DNA from: Rhodoferax sp.
GTDB taxonomy: Bacteria > Pseudomonadota > Gammaproteobacteria > Burkholderiales > Burkholderiaceae_C
Assembly (NCBI RefSeq): GCF_028689295.1
Contig: NZ_JAQTWL010000004.1
Location: forward strand, 1 to 64,000
Length of the DNA: 64,000 bases
Direction: 5' to 3'
In this document: positions 45,725-53,843 of the stretch, one piece after another
Numbering within the stretch: position 1 is the first letter of the stretch
How the letters are laid out: each line of letters opens with the position of its first letter
Program-made: the position numbers and the translations under genes
Notes under the pieces: generated by a model
The model's database searches: none
Told to the model about the DNA's origin: nothing
Seen by the model: the letters and a program-made list of their open reading frames with translations, nothing else

Positions 45725-46810
45725 TCAGCCCAATACTGCCACGCCCTTGATTTGGGCATAGACCGCTTTGCCCGGCTCCAGCCCCAACGCATGGCTTGAG
45801 CGCGTGGTGATGCGGGCGAGCAGGGGGGTGTCGCCTACGCGCAGCGACACCATCACCTGGCCATGGCTGTCGGGTGACACAGCTGAGACGGTGCAGGGAA
45901 GTATGTTCAAAATGCTGGTGCCTATTTGTCGCTGCAGTGTCAGGCTGACGTCACGTGCCGCCACACGCACACGCAGGGTTTGGCCCGGGTCTGCCTTTTG
46001 GCGCGCCACGGTCAGTTCGCCGCCGGCAAAGCGGGCGAGCGTGAGGTGGTCCCGGTCATCATGGGATGCCACCTTGCAGTGCAGCACAGCACCGGCCGTG
46101 TCGCCACGCGCGAGTGGCAAATCCAGCCGTGTCAGCAGCTCTGCAGTTTGGCCAAATGCAGTAGCCCGACCCGCATCCATCAGTACCATGTGGTCGGCCA
46201 GACGGGCCACTTCATCAATGGCGTGGGTGACGTAGATCACCGGCAGGCGCAACTCGGTTTGCAGTCGCTCAAGATAGGGCAAGATTTCGGCTTTGCGCGG
46301 GGCATCGAGCGCGGCCAACGGTTCGTCCAACAGCAGCAGGCGCGGGCTGGTGGCCAGCGCCCGGGCAATGGCCACGCGCTGGCGCTCACCGCCTGAGAGT
46401 TCGTGCGGCCAGCGTTGCAGAAGGTGGCCAATGCCCAGCAAGTCCAGCGTGTCGTTCCAGCTTTGGTTGCGCTCGGAGGCGGGCGTGCGTTTGAAGCCGT
46501 ACTGCAAATTGCCTTGCACGCTCAGGTGTTCGAACAGGCTGGCTTCCTGAAACACATAACCCAATGCACGTTGATGCACCGGTTTGAAGAGGCCCTGAGC
46601 GCTGTCTTGCCACACCTCACCCTGGACGCAGATGCGACCCTGTGCCTTGGGTTCCAATCCGGCAAGCACGCGCAGGGCTGTGGTTTTGCCCGAGCCGGAC
46701 GCGCCAAACAGCGCGCTGATGCCTTGCCCGGGCATGGCCAGGTCAAGGTCCAGCGTGAAGTCTTGCCGTTTGAGCAGGGCCTTGAACTGCAGGCCAAGAG
46801 CTGTGCTCAT
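45725..46810 (-). CDS. modC: molybdate ABC transporter ATP-binding protein
   Basis: A 361-residue ABC ATPase with Walker [10 protein letters not shown] (about 36), signature LSGGERQRV, Walker [13 protein letters not shown] and a C-terminal TOBE/MOP domain (from about 295, [33 protein letters not shown]) that binds molybdate and gives feedback inhibition. The start is placed at ATG 46810, overlapping the modB stop; the longer frame is antisense-like. Confidence 0.93.
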   Translation of the reverse strand: MSTALGLQFKALLKRQDFTLDLDLAMPGQGISALFGASGSGKTTALRVLAGLEPKAQGRICVQGEVWQDSAQGLFKPVHQRALGYVFQEASLFEHLSVQGNLQYGFKRTPASERNQSWNDTLDLLGIGHLLQRWPHELSGGERQRVAIARALATSPRLLLLDEPLAALDAPRKAEILPYLERLQTELRLPVIYVTHAIDEVARLADHMVLMDAGRATAFGQTAELLTRLDLPLARGDTAGAVLHCKVASHDDRDHLTLARFAGGELTVARQKADPGQTLRVRVAARDVSLTLQRQIGTSILNILPCTVSAVSPDSHGQVMVSLRVGDTPLLARITTRSSHALGLEPGKAVYAQIKGVAVLG

Positions 46811-47490
46811 GAGCTGACCCCCTTGCGCCGCGTGCCGTTGTAAAAGTGCAGTGCCAGCAACACACAGAAGCTGAAGCCCAGCATCACCGCCGCGAGCCGG
46901 TGCGCGTCTGAATATTCCATGGCTTCCACGTGGTCGTAAATCTGCACCGACACTACACGCGTGACACCTGGGATATTGCCACCCACCATCAGCACCACGC
47001 CGAATTCGCCCACGGTGTGTGCAAAACACATGACCGCTCCGGTGAAGAATCCGGGCTTGCACAGCGGCACCACCACGCTGAAAAACGCATCCAGCGGTGA
47101 GGCGCGCAGGCTGGCCGCCACCTCCAGCGAACGCGTGCCCATGGCTTCAAAGGCGTTCTGAATGGGCTGCACCATGAAGGGTAGTGAATAAAAAACGGAG
47201 GCCACCACCAGTCCGGCAAAGGTAAAGGGCAACACGCCCATGCCCAGCGCCTGTGTCCATTGGCCCACGCTGCCATGGGGACCCATGGCCACCAGCAGGT
47301 AAAAGCCCAGAACAGAGGGCGGCAGCACGATGGGCAAGGCCACCAGTGCGCCCAGCGGTTTTTTAAGCCAAGACCGGGTGCGCGCCAGCCACCACGCCAG
47401 CGGTGTGCCAACCATCAGCAAGATCAGGGTGGTAAGCGCTGCCACTTGTAGCGTCAGGCCAATGGCTTGCAGGTCAGATTCGGACAGCAT
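46807..47490 (-). CDS. modB: molybdate ABC transporter permease
   Basis: A 227-residue permease with five to six membrane segments and the EAA-type loop [53 protein letters not shown], characteristic of ModB. It lies between modA (19 bp upstream) and modC (4-bp overlap). Confidence 0.94.
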   Translation of the reverse strand: MLSESDLQAIGLTLQVAALTTLILLMVGTPLAWWLARTRSWLKKPLGALVALPIVLPPSVLGFYLLVAMGPHGSVGQWTQALGMGVLPFTFAGLVVASVFYSLPFMVQPIQNAFEAMGTRSLEVAASLRASPLDAFFSVVVPLCKPGFFTGAVMCFAHTVGEFGVVLMVGGNIPGVTRVVSVQIYDHVEAMEYSDAHRLAAVMLGFSFCVLLALHFYNGTRRKGVSS

Positions 47491-47509
47491 GGTTGGTTTG
47501 GAGTGCGGT

Positions 47510-48265
47510 TCAGATGTCGTAGCCGTAAGAGCGGATCAGGTCTTTGATGTTGGGGCTTTGCAGCAGCTTGACCAGCGCCGCCGCCGCCGGCTTGTTGGCG
47601 CCGCGATTGAGCAGCACGGCATCTTGCTGGATCGGCTTGTAAAGAGATTGCGGCACTACCCATATCGAGCCGCCCTTGAGCTTGCCGCTTTCCAGCACTT
47701 GGGACATGGCGACAAAGCCGATCTCGGCGTTGCCGGTGTGGACAAAGTTGTACGCCTGGCCAATGCTTTCGCCTTGCACCAATTTTGGTGTCAAGGCGCT
47801 GGTCAGACCCAGTTTGTCGATGGTTTGCACGGCCGCTTCGCCATAGGGCGCAGTTTTGGGGTTGGCATAGGCCAGTTTTCGAAAGCTGCTGCCTTTGAGC
47901 ACCTCGCCCTTGGCATCCACCTTGGCGGCATCCGCTGACCACAGCACCAGTTTGCCGTTGGCGTAAGTAAAGCTGGTGCCCACTTGGGCCAGCCCGTCCT
48001 TCTCCAGCGCAGTTGTGGCGGCGGTATTGGCGGCCAGCAACACGTCAAACGGGGCGCCGTTTTTGATCTGGGCGTAGAGCTTGCCAGTGGCGCCCAGCGT
48101 GACGCTCAGGGTGTGGCCGGTGGTTTTTTCCAGCACGGCAGCAACGGCCTTGATGGGTTCGGCAAAGTTGGCGGCCACGGCAATGTGGGCTTGCTCGGCC
48201 AAGCTGAAGGTCGTGAATGTGATTGCTGCAGTGCTGAGCAGCAGTGGTTTGGCAGAGAATTTCAT
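47510..48265 (-). CDS. modA: molybdate-binding periplasmic protein
   Basis: A 251-residue binding protein with a signal peptide ([26 protein letters not shown]) and ModA features: [54 protein letters not shown], then the PYGEAA and [14 protein letters not shown] segments. First gene of modABC. A ModE-type operator lies 70 bp upstream. Confidence 0.94.
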   Translation of the reverse strand: MKFSAKPLLLSTAAITFTTFSLAEQAHIAVAANFAEPIKAVAAVLEKTTGHTLSVTLGATGKLYAQIKNGAPFDVLLAANTAATTALEKDGLAQVGTSFTYANGKLVLWSADAAKVDAKGEVLKGSSFRKLAYANPKTAPYGEAAVQTIDKLGLTSALTPKLVQGESIGQAYNFVHTGNAEIGFVAMSQVLESGKLKGGSIWVVPQSLYKPIQQDAVLLNRGANKPAAAALVKLLQSPNIKDLIRSYGYDI

Positions 48266-48334
48266 CGGCTGACGCCAGGTGGGTGTTGGGCAAACAAGCA
48301 TCACAAAAGTTGGCATACATGCAAAGTGTGATTT

Positions 48335-48357
48335 CGGTATTCTATTTAAGAATAGCG
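48335..48357. promoter_or_regulatory. ModE operator between modA and modE
   Basis: CGGTATTCT-ATTTA-AGAATAGCG, a dyad with eight of nine arm positions paired, sits in the 163-bp divergent region. CG(C/G)TAT...ATA(G/C)CG half-sites are the ModE type, so it probably represses modABC and modE when molybdate is plentiful. Confidence 0.75.
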
Positions 48358-48428
48358 ATGAGTGTAGTCGAAGCTGCATTCGGTGCTTGCGGGGCTTGCC
48401 GGCTCTGGTGACAGGCACAATCACGGCC

Positions 48429-49232
48429 ATGAGCAAGAACGCCATTTCCCCCAACGCCTTGAGCCATGCCGCAGTGGACAAACGTCTCGACATTCTTCGC
48501 CTGATTGGGCAAACCGGATCGATCTCGCAGGCCGCCCGGCAAGCCGGTGTGAGCTACAAGGCTGCGTGGCAGGCCGTTCACACGCTGAGCAACTTGGCCG
48601 GAGTACCCTTGGTGGACAGTGCGGTGGGCGGTGCGGGGGGGGGCGGTGCCAAGCTCACGGTGTCAGGGGTGCAGTTGCTGGAAGCCGCCCACCAGATGGA
48701 AGTCGCACGCTGCGAAGTGATGACGCGATTTACCGGCGGCGCGGCGCAAGCCTTGCCGGGGACAAGTCTGCGGACCAGCATGCGCAACAACCTGCCGTGT
48801 GTGGTGGCCCGCTTGGATCAGATGCAGCCCAATGACCCCATGGTGCGCGTGATGCTTGCAATGACAGGAGGGGGCAATATCGCTTCGAGCATCACCCGTG
48901 AAAGCGCAGAACTGCTGGGCCTGGAGCCCGGCCTGGCGGTGCTGGCATTGTGCAAGGCCACGGCCGTGCGCATCAGCGCCGTGACCGAAATCAATAGACT
49001 GAAAATCGGTGAAATCCGCGATGGCGAAGGGGCGCAGGAGCGCACATCTGTGAACCTGATCGACGGCAAGGTGTCGCGCTTGTCGCGCGGCGGATTGCGC
49101 GATGAAGTGGTGATGACCTTGCCCGGAGATTTGCAACTGGTAGGTTTTGCAGACAAACCAAACCGCCTGCGCGTGGGCAGCAAGGTGCGCGCCTGGGTGG
49201 AAGACAACGCCGTGGTGTTGGCACGGGTGTAG
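48429..49232 (+). CDS. modE: molybdate-dependent regulator ModE
   Basis: A 267-residue regulator with a ModE winged helix (DKRLDILRLIGQTGSISQAARQAGVSYKAAWQAVHTLSNLAGVPLV) and two C-terminal molybdate-binding MOP/TOBE repeats (RTSMRNNLPCVVARLDQMQPNDPMVRVMLAM and the region from about 190). It senses molybdate and represses the divergent mod operon. ATG 48429 is the natural start. Confidence 0.94.
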   Translation: MSKNAISPNALSHAAVDKRLDILRLIGQTGSISQAARQAGVSYKAAWQAVHTLSNLAGVPLVDSAVGGAGGGGAKLTVSGVQLLEAAHQMEVARCEVMTRFTGGAAQALPGTSLRTSMRNNLPCVVARLDQMQPNDPMVRVMLAMTGGGNIASSITRESAELLGLEPGLAVLALCKATAVRISAVTEINRLKIGEIRDGEGAQERTSVNLIDGKVSRLSRGGLRDEVVMTLPGDLQLVGFADKPNRLRVGSKVRAWVEDNAVVLARV

Positions 49233-49243
49233 CTATTCAACCG

Positions 49244-50377
49244 TTATTGCGCCGGTTTTTGCCCCAGCTTGCGGTACAGCGTGGCGCGGCTGATGCCCAG
49301 GGCGCGCGCCGCCTGGCCGACATTGCCGCGCGCCTCATCGACTGCCTTGCGGATCATGGCGGCTTCGACCGCGCGCAGCGCCAGCGCCGGCGCTGCGCTG
49401 GTGCCGGCCTGCAGCGTGTGGGATTCATCGTTGCGGTTGACGACCAGGGCCTGCAGACGCAGCCCGCTCCACAGTGGTAGCTCGACGGGCTTGCCAGGGT
49501 GCTTGGCGGCATCGAACAGGGGTTCGAACGGCATGCCCAGCACCTGGCTGACATGCACAGGAGGCTGTCCCGGACCGGCCAGACCCGGCACCATTTGCCG
49601 CGCGACCGGGTTGGCACCGGTGATCCAGCCGTCAGGGTCAAGGCACAAGATACCGTCGCCATCGCCGCCCATCGCGTTGCCCGGCCAGTTCAGGCGCAGT
49701 AGCAGGGCGTGCGCTTGCGCGGTGACCAGCGCGTTTTCAATCTTGCTGGCCGACTGCATGACCAGATGCTTGAGCTCGGGGCGCTCCTGCGCGTCGATGC
49801 CGGTCACGTCGAGCATGCCCAGGCAGGCGCCGTCGGGGCCGAACAGCGGCGCGCCGGCGCAGCTATAGACCGAGGTGGCTTCAAAAAAATGCTCGCCGCG
49901 GTGCAGCCAGACCGGTTGCTGTTCGGACAGCGCGGTGCCAATGGCAGTGGTGCCAATGCTGCGCTCGGACAGGTCGGTGCCAACGCGGCTGATCAGGTAG
50001 GCGCGCGGGTCGCTCTGGTCGATGGCACCACAGGCATCCACCACCACGCCTTCGGCATTGGTCAGGATGGCGAAGTAGCGGGTGTTGACAATGGCGCGCG
50101 CCAGGCTTTGCAGCATGGGCTGCGCCGCCGAAATCAGGCCGTGGTTGGCCTCCAGCGTGGCACGCAGCAGGGGTGCCGTCACCTGGGCGAAGCCGAATGA
50201 GGTCTGCGGCTGCAAACCCAGCCCCAGGCAGCGCTGCCACGAGCGCTCCACCCACGGCGCCACCCAGCCTGGCGCCAGCGGCCGGCCGTCGTGCATCAGG
50301 GCCTGGCGCGCCTGGGCAATGCGTGCCAGCCGCGGCGCGGGGTTGACGGTGGCTGGCGTGGATGGCTCAAGTTTCAT
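49244..50377 (-). CDS. AcoR-like regulator lacking the AAA+ domain
   Basis: A 377-residue protein. Its N-terminal 200 residues match AcoR-type sensors (WVERSWQRCLGLGL, GAIDQSDPRAYLISRVGTDLSERSIGTTAIGTAL, ATSVYSCAGAPLFGPDGACLGMLDVTG). A PAS-like segment follows (DGILCLDPDGWITGANPVARQM). A Fis-type helix-turn-helix closes it (KAVDEARGNVGQAARALGISRATLYRK). The central sigma-54 ATPase is absent, with no Walker or GAFTGA motif, and no frameshift is apparent, so it cannot itself drive open complexes at sigma-54 promoters. It may act as a repressor, as a cofactor of a full-length activator, or on a sigma-70 promoter. Divergent from the sensor kinase gene. Confidence 0.85.
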   Translation of the reverse strand: MKLEPSTPATVNPAPRLARIAQARQALMHDGRPLAPGWVAPWVERSWQRCLGLGLQPQTSFGFAQVTAPLLRATLEANHGLISAAQPMLQSLARAIVNTRYFAILTNAEGVVVDACGAIDQSDPRAYLISRVGTDLSERSIGTTAIGTALSEQQPVWLHRGEHFFEATSVYSCAGAPLFGPDGACLGMLDVTGIDAQERPELKHLVMQSASKIENALVTAQAHALLLRLNWPGNAMGGDGDGILCLDPDGWITGANPVARQMVPGLAGPGQPPVHVSQVLGMPFEPLFDAAKHPGKPVELPLWSGLRLQALVVNRNDESHTLQAGTSAAPALALRAVEAAMIRKAVDEARGNVGQAARALGISRATLYRKLGQKPAQ

Positions 50378-50494
50378 GATCTGGCCTCGAATTTAGCGCA
50401 CTTGTGGGCCACAATGCCGATCAGGGTTTCTCGTTGGGACGTTTTATCGGGTTCCTGTGGGTCAAGTCTGCTTTCATCGTCTTGTTGAGCCGGA

Positions 50495-52354
50495 ATGGTT
50501 CATTCGTTCTCGCCAAAGCCATCCATTTTGAAAACACGGTCCATCAACTCACAACCACGTCGCGTCAAGGCGGCTTTCATGTGGCCTTTCGCCATGGTGC
50601 TGGCAGCCATATTGCTGGCCTTTGCCATTGCCGCCTATTGGTTGGAAGGACGCGTGCGTGATCAGGCTCTGACAGATCGAGTGTTGGCGGTTCGCACACT
50701 GCTGAAGCAAAAGATTGCCAAGGACGCCGATCTGATGCAAGCCACCCTGCGGGCGCTGATGGCCAATCGCGTGGTGCGGGATGCCTTGCAGCGGCAAGAC
50801 CGCGACGCCCTGCAGCGTGAGCTGGGGTCGCTTTTTGCCACCTTGCGCGACCAGCACCGCATTACCCATCTCTATGTCAATGATGCCAATCTGGTCAATG
50901 TGCTGCGGCTTCACAGCCCGGTCAATCATGGTGATGTGATTTCCCGCTTCACTGCGACGCGTGCCCGTGACACAGGGCAACCCGTCCACGGCCTGGAATT
51001 GGGTCCGTTGGGGACGTTGACGCTGCGGCTGGTGATGCCGTGGCAGGTGGATGGGCGGGTCATCGGCTACCTGGAAATGGGTGAGGAAATTGGCTATGTG
51101 GTGGACGAACTGCACGACAGTTTGGGCGTGGACTCGTTTGTGCTGGTTGACAAACGCTTTATTCTGCATCGGCAATGGCAGTATGGTCTGGAATTGCTCC
51201 AGCGCCTGGGTCAATGGGAGCAGTTTGACAACCGCGTGCTGGTGGCGCAAACCACAGCGCAATTTCCGCCAGCGATCAGCGCCGCGGTGCTGACCCGTTT
51301 GCGTCAGGGTGCCACCGAAGTGATTCAAACCGATGGCAAGGCCATGCACTTGGCCATGCTGCCGCTTTTGGATGTGGCGGGACAGCCCATTGGCGAGTTG
51401 GTGGTCATGCGCGACATTGAAGGCTTGCAGCAAACATTCTTCAAATCGGTGCTGTCCGTGATCGGCTTGAGTCTGGCTGCCGGACTGGGCGTATTGGCGC
51501 TGTTTTATGTGGCCCTGGGCCGGGTCGATCGGGACTACCAACGCCAACACGACCTGGAACACCAGTTGCTCAGACTCGACAACGAGCACCAGCGCATCGT
51601 GCAGCTGGAAAAAATGTCGGCGCTGGGCACCATGGTCGGCGAAATTGCGCACCAGCTCAACAACCCGCTGGTGGGCGTGGTCAACCTGGCCCAGTTGGCG
51701 GCGCGCGAGGCCGACGACCCGGCGCGCACCCGCGAGCTGCTGGCCGAGATTCGCCGCGCCGGTGAAGACTGCCATGCCTTCATCACGTCGATGTTGCGCT
51801 TTGCCAAGGTGTCCAAGTTCGAGCGCCACGCCACCGACCTGGCGCAGGTGGTCCAAGAGACGGTGTTGATGTTTCGCCAGACGGTGCAAGGCCAAATTCA
51901 GGTGGAAATGAATTTTCCAGAAGAGGCGGTGGTGCTGGAGGTTGACCCGATATTGCTGCGCCATGCACTGTTTAATTTGCTGCTCAATGCTGCGCAGGCG
52001 ACCGAGGGCGCGGGGGCGATTCAGATCAGCTTGCAGGCGCAGCCGCATCCCGACACCGGCGCGCCGGGTTGGGTGCTGACGGTGCGCGACCATGGCAAGG
52101 GCATTGCCCCTGAAATTCTGGACCAGGTGTTCAGCCCGTTTTTCACCACCCGCCGCGACGGCACGGGCCTGGGCCTGCCGGTGGTGCAGCATGTGGCCTT
52201 GCTGCACCAGGGTTTTGTCAGCGTCGAAAATTTGCCTGAAGGTGGCACGCAATTTGCAATTTGGTTGCCTCAGACCCACTCAACTGGCCCTATTTCAGCG
52301 GATCAAACCAAACCGAAGCTCACCCATGTTGCCCAAGATATTGGTCGCCGATGA
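50495..52354 (+). CDS. membrane sensor histidine kinase (NtrB-like)
   Basis: A 619-residue kinase with one TM near residue 30 (PFAMVLAAILLAFAIAAYWL), a periplasmic sensor domain of about 265 residues with dCache-like character, a second TM (SVLSVIGLSLAAGLGVLALFYVAL), a short coiled linker and a HisKA domain with phospho-acceptor His386 (GEIAHQLNNPLVGVV). The HATPase_c domain has N (LFNLLLNAAQA), G1 (VRDHGKGI) and G2 (GTGLGLPVV) boxes. It overlaps the response regulator start by 29 bp. It probably controls the regulator encoded next. The signal is unknown. Confidence 0.93.
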   Translation: MVHSFSPKPSILKTRSINSQPRRVKAAFMWPFAMVLAAILLAFAIAAYWLEGRVRDQALTDRVLAVRTLLKQKIAKDADLMQATLRALMANRVVRDALQRQDRDALQRELGSLFATLRDQHRITHLYVNDANLVNVLRLHSPVNHGDVISRFTATRARDTGQPVHGLELGPLGTLTLRLVMPWQVDGRVIGYLEMGEEIGYVVDELHDSLGVDSFVLVDKRFILHRQWQYGLELLQRLGQWEQFDNRVLVAQTTAQFPPAISAAVLTRLRQGATEVIQTDGKAMHLAMLPLLDVAGQPIGELVVMRDIEGLQQTFFKSVLSVIGLSLAAGLGVLALFYVALGRVDRDYQRQHDLEHQLLRLDNEHQRIVQLEKMSALGTMVGEIAHQLNNPLVGVVNLAQLAAREADDPARTRELLAEIRRAGEDCHAFITSMLRFAKVSKFERHATDLAQVVQETVLMFRQTVQGQIQVEMNFPEEAVVLEVDPILLRHALFNLLLNAAQATEGAGAIQISLQAQPHPDTGAPGWVLTVRDHGKGIAPEILDQVFSPFFTTRRDGTGLGLPVVQHVALLHQGFVSVENLPEGGTQFAIWLPQTHSTGPISADQTKPKLTHVAQDIGRR

Positions 52355-53702
52355 TGACCGCTACACCCGCACGCTGATTGCGCAACTGCTGCGCAATAGC
52401 GCGCAGGTGTTGCTGGCGCCCGATGGCGAGGTGGCGCGCCAACTGTTCGCAGAGCATGACTTCAACCTGGTGCTGATGGACCAGCGCCTGCCCAACCACA
52501 AGGGGCTGGATTTGTTGCGGGAGTTTCGCGCCCAACGCCCGCGTATGGTGGCTATTCTGATGACCGGGTTTGCCGACGTGCGCGATGCCGTGGCCGCTGT
52601 GCGCGAGGGCTTGTTCGACTACCTGACCAAGCCTTTCGAAGACCTGGAAGCGCTGGAAGCCGTGATCGGCAAGGCGCTTGAACTCGACGCGGCTTACCGC
52701 GAAATCGACAGTTTGCGCAGCCGCCTGGCCGTCACCGCCGGCGCACCCGTGGTGGTGGGCCAGTCGGCCGCCATGACGCGCCTGCTAGGCCAGCTTCAGC
52801 AGGTGGCCGGGCTCGACACCACGGTGCTGCTGGAGGGCGAAAGCGGCACCGGCAAGGACGTGATGGCCAAGCTGATCCATGCCCACAGCGCGCGTGCTGA
52901 CAAGGCGTTTCTGGAGGTCAATTGCGGCGGCCTGCCCGAGTCGCTGCTGGAGAGCCTGCTGTTTGGTTACGAAAAGGGCGCCTTCACCGGTGCCGTCCAG
53001 GCCAGCGCTGGCTACTTTGAAAAGGCCCACGGTGGCAATCTGTTTCTGGACGAAATTGCCGACATGAGCCCCAAGCTGCAAAGCAGTCTTCTGCGCGTGT
53101 TGCAGGACCACAGCTTTTGCCGCATTGGCAGCACCCAGCCACGCACCACGGACTTTCGCCTGATTTGCGCCACCAACCGCAGCTTGGCGGGCGAGGTGAA
53201 AGCAGGGCGCTTTCGTGAAGATTTGTTTTACCGCATCAACGTGGTCGCTGTGCATTTGCCACCGCTGCGCGCGCGCGAGGGTGACGTGTTCCGCCTTGCG
53301 GTTCACTTTTTGGAGCTTTACAACACCAGGTTCGGCAAACAATGCGGCCCCTTTACCCCGGCGGCACTGGCGGCTCTTGAGGCACAGCGGTGGCCGGGCA
53401 ATGTGCGCGAGTTGCAGCACTGCATCGAGCGTGTCGTGGCGATGCAACCCGGCGGTGTGATTGATGCCGTTCACCTGTGCCTGAGCGGTGGTTCAGGGCA
53501 GGGCAATGCGCCGCAGCCGACCACAGCCAAAGTGCCGACGCTGGCCTACCAGGATGCCCGGGCCGGTTTTGAGCGCGACTATTTGCGTGACTTGCTGGCC
53601 GCGTCCGCTGGCAACATGTCCGAGGCGGCGCGTCTGAGCGGCATTCCCAGACAGAATCTGTACGTGCGCATGAAGCGCTGGGGTTTTGTCACTGAAATGT
53701 GA
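52326..53702 (+). CDS. NtrC-family sigma-54 response regulator
   Basis: A 458-residue regulator. The receiver domain has the acidic pocket DDD near residues 9-11, phospho-acceptor Asp52 (LMDQRLP) and Lys in YLTKPF. The AAA+ domain has Walker A GESGTGKD, GAFTGA (EKGAFTGA), Walker B GGNLFLDEIAD and the RWPGNVRELQ end. A Fis-type helix-turn-helix closes it (LLAASAGNMSEAARLSGIPRQNLYVRMKRWG). It starts inside the kinase gene. The two dyads at its 3' end and the sigma-54 promoter after it make the multiheme lipoprotein its likely target. Confidence 0.95.
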   Translation: MLPKILVADDDRYTRTLIAQLLRNSAQVLLAPDGEVARQLFAEHDFNLVLMDQRLPNHKGLDLLREFRAQRPRMVAILMTGFADVRDAVAAVREGLFDYLTKPFEDLEALEAVIGKALELDAAYREIDSLRSRLAVTAGAPVVVGQSAAMTRLLGQLQQVAGLDTTVLLEGESGTGKDVMAKLIHAHSARADKAFLEVNCGGLPESLLESLLFGYEKGAFTGAVQASAGYFEKAHGGNLFLDEIADMSPKLQSSLLRVLQDHSFCRIGSTQPRTTDFRLICATNRSLAGEVKAGRFREDLFYRINVVAVHLPPLRAREGDVFRLAVHFLELYNTRFGKQCGPFTPAALAALEAQRWPGNVRELQHCIERVVAMQPGGVIDAVHLCLSGGSGQGNAPQPTTAKVPTLAYQDARAGFERDYLRDLLAASAGNMSEAARLSGIPRQNLYVRMKRWGFVTEM

Positions 53703-53724
53703 CAGCTGTCATCATTTGGTGACA
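53687..53724. promoter_or_regulatory. tandem enhancer dyads (candidate response regulator sites)
   Basis: TGTCAC-TGAAAT-GTGACA (53687-53704) and TGTCAT-CATTTG-GTGACA (53707-53724) are consecutive dyads at a 20-bp period, two helical turns, and each is followed by GC. They overlap the regulator's own stop codon and lie 65-100 bp before the -24 box, the usual enhancer distance. Confidence 0.75.
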
Positions 53725-53788
53725 GCTGCGCGGCTCGTGATGGCCGAGCTCGCCACTCCCGAGCCCGTGTGACGCCATGTTTCCTCAG

Positions 53789-53804
53789 TGGCATGAAGTT
53801 TGCC
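53789..53804 (+). promoter_or_regulatory. sigma-54 promoter of the multiheme lipoprotein gene
   Basis: TGGCATG-AAGT-TTGCC has GG at 53790-53791 and GC at 53802-53803, exactly 10 bp between, one base off consensus in the -24 element. Transcription should start near 53815, giving a leader of about 29 bases containing GAAGGAG. Confidence 0.85.
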
Positions 53805-53843
53805 TAGTGAGACGGTGTTTTTCAATCATTGAAGGAGTGTGTC

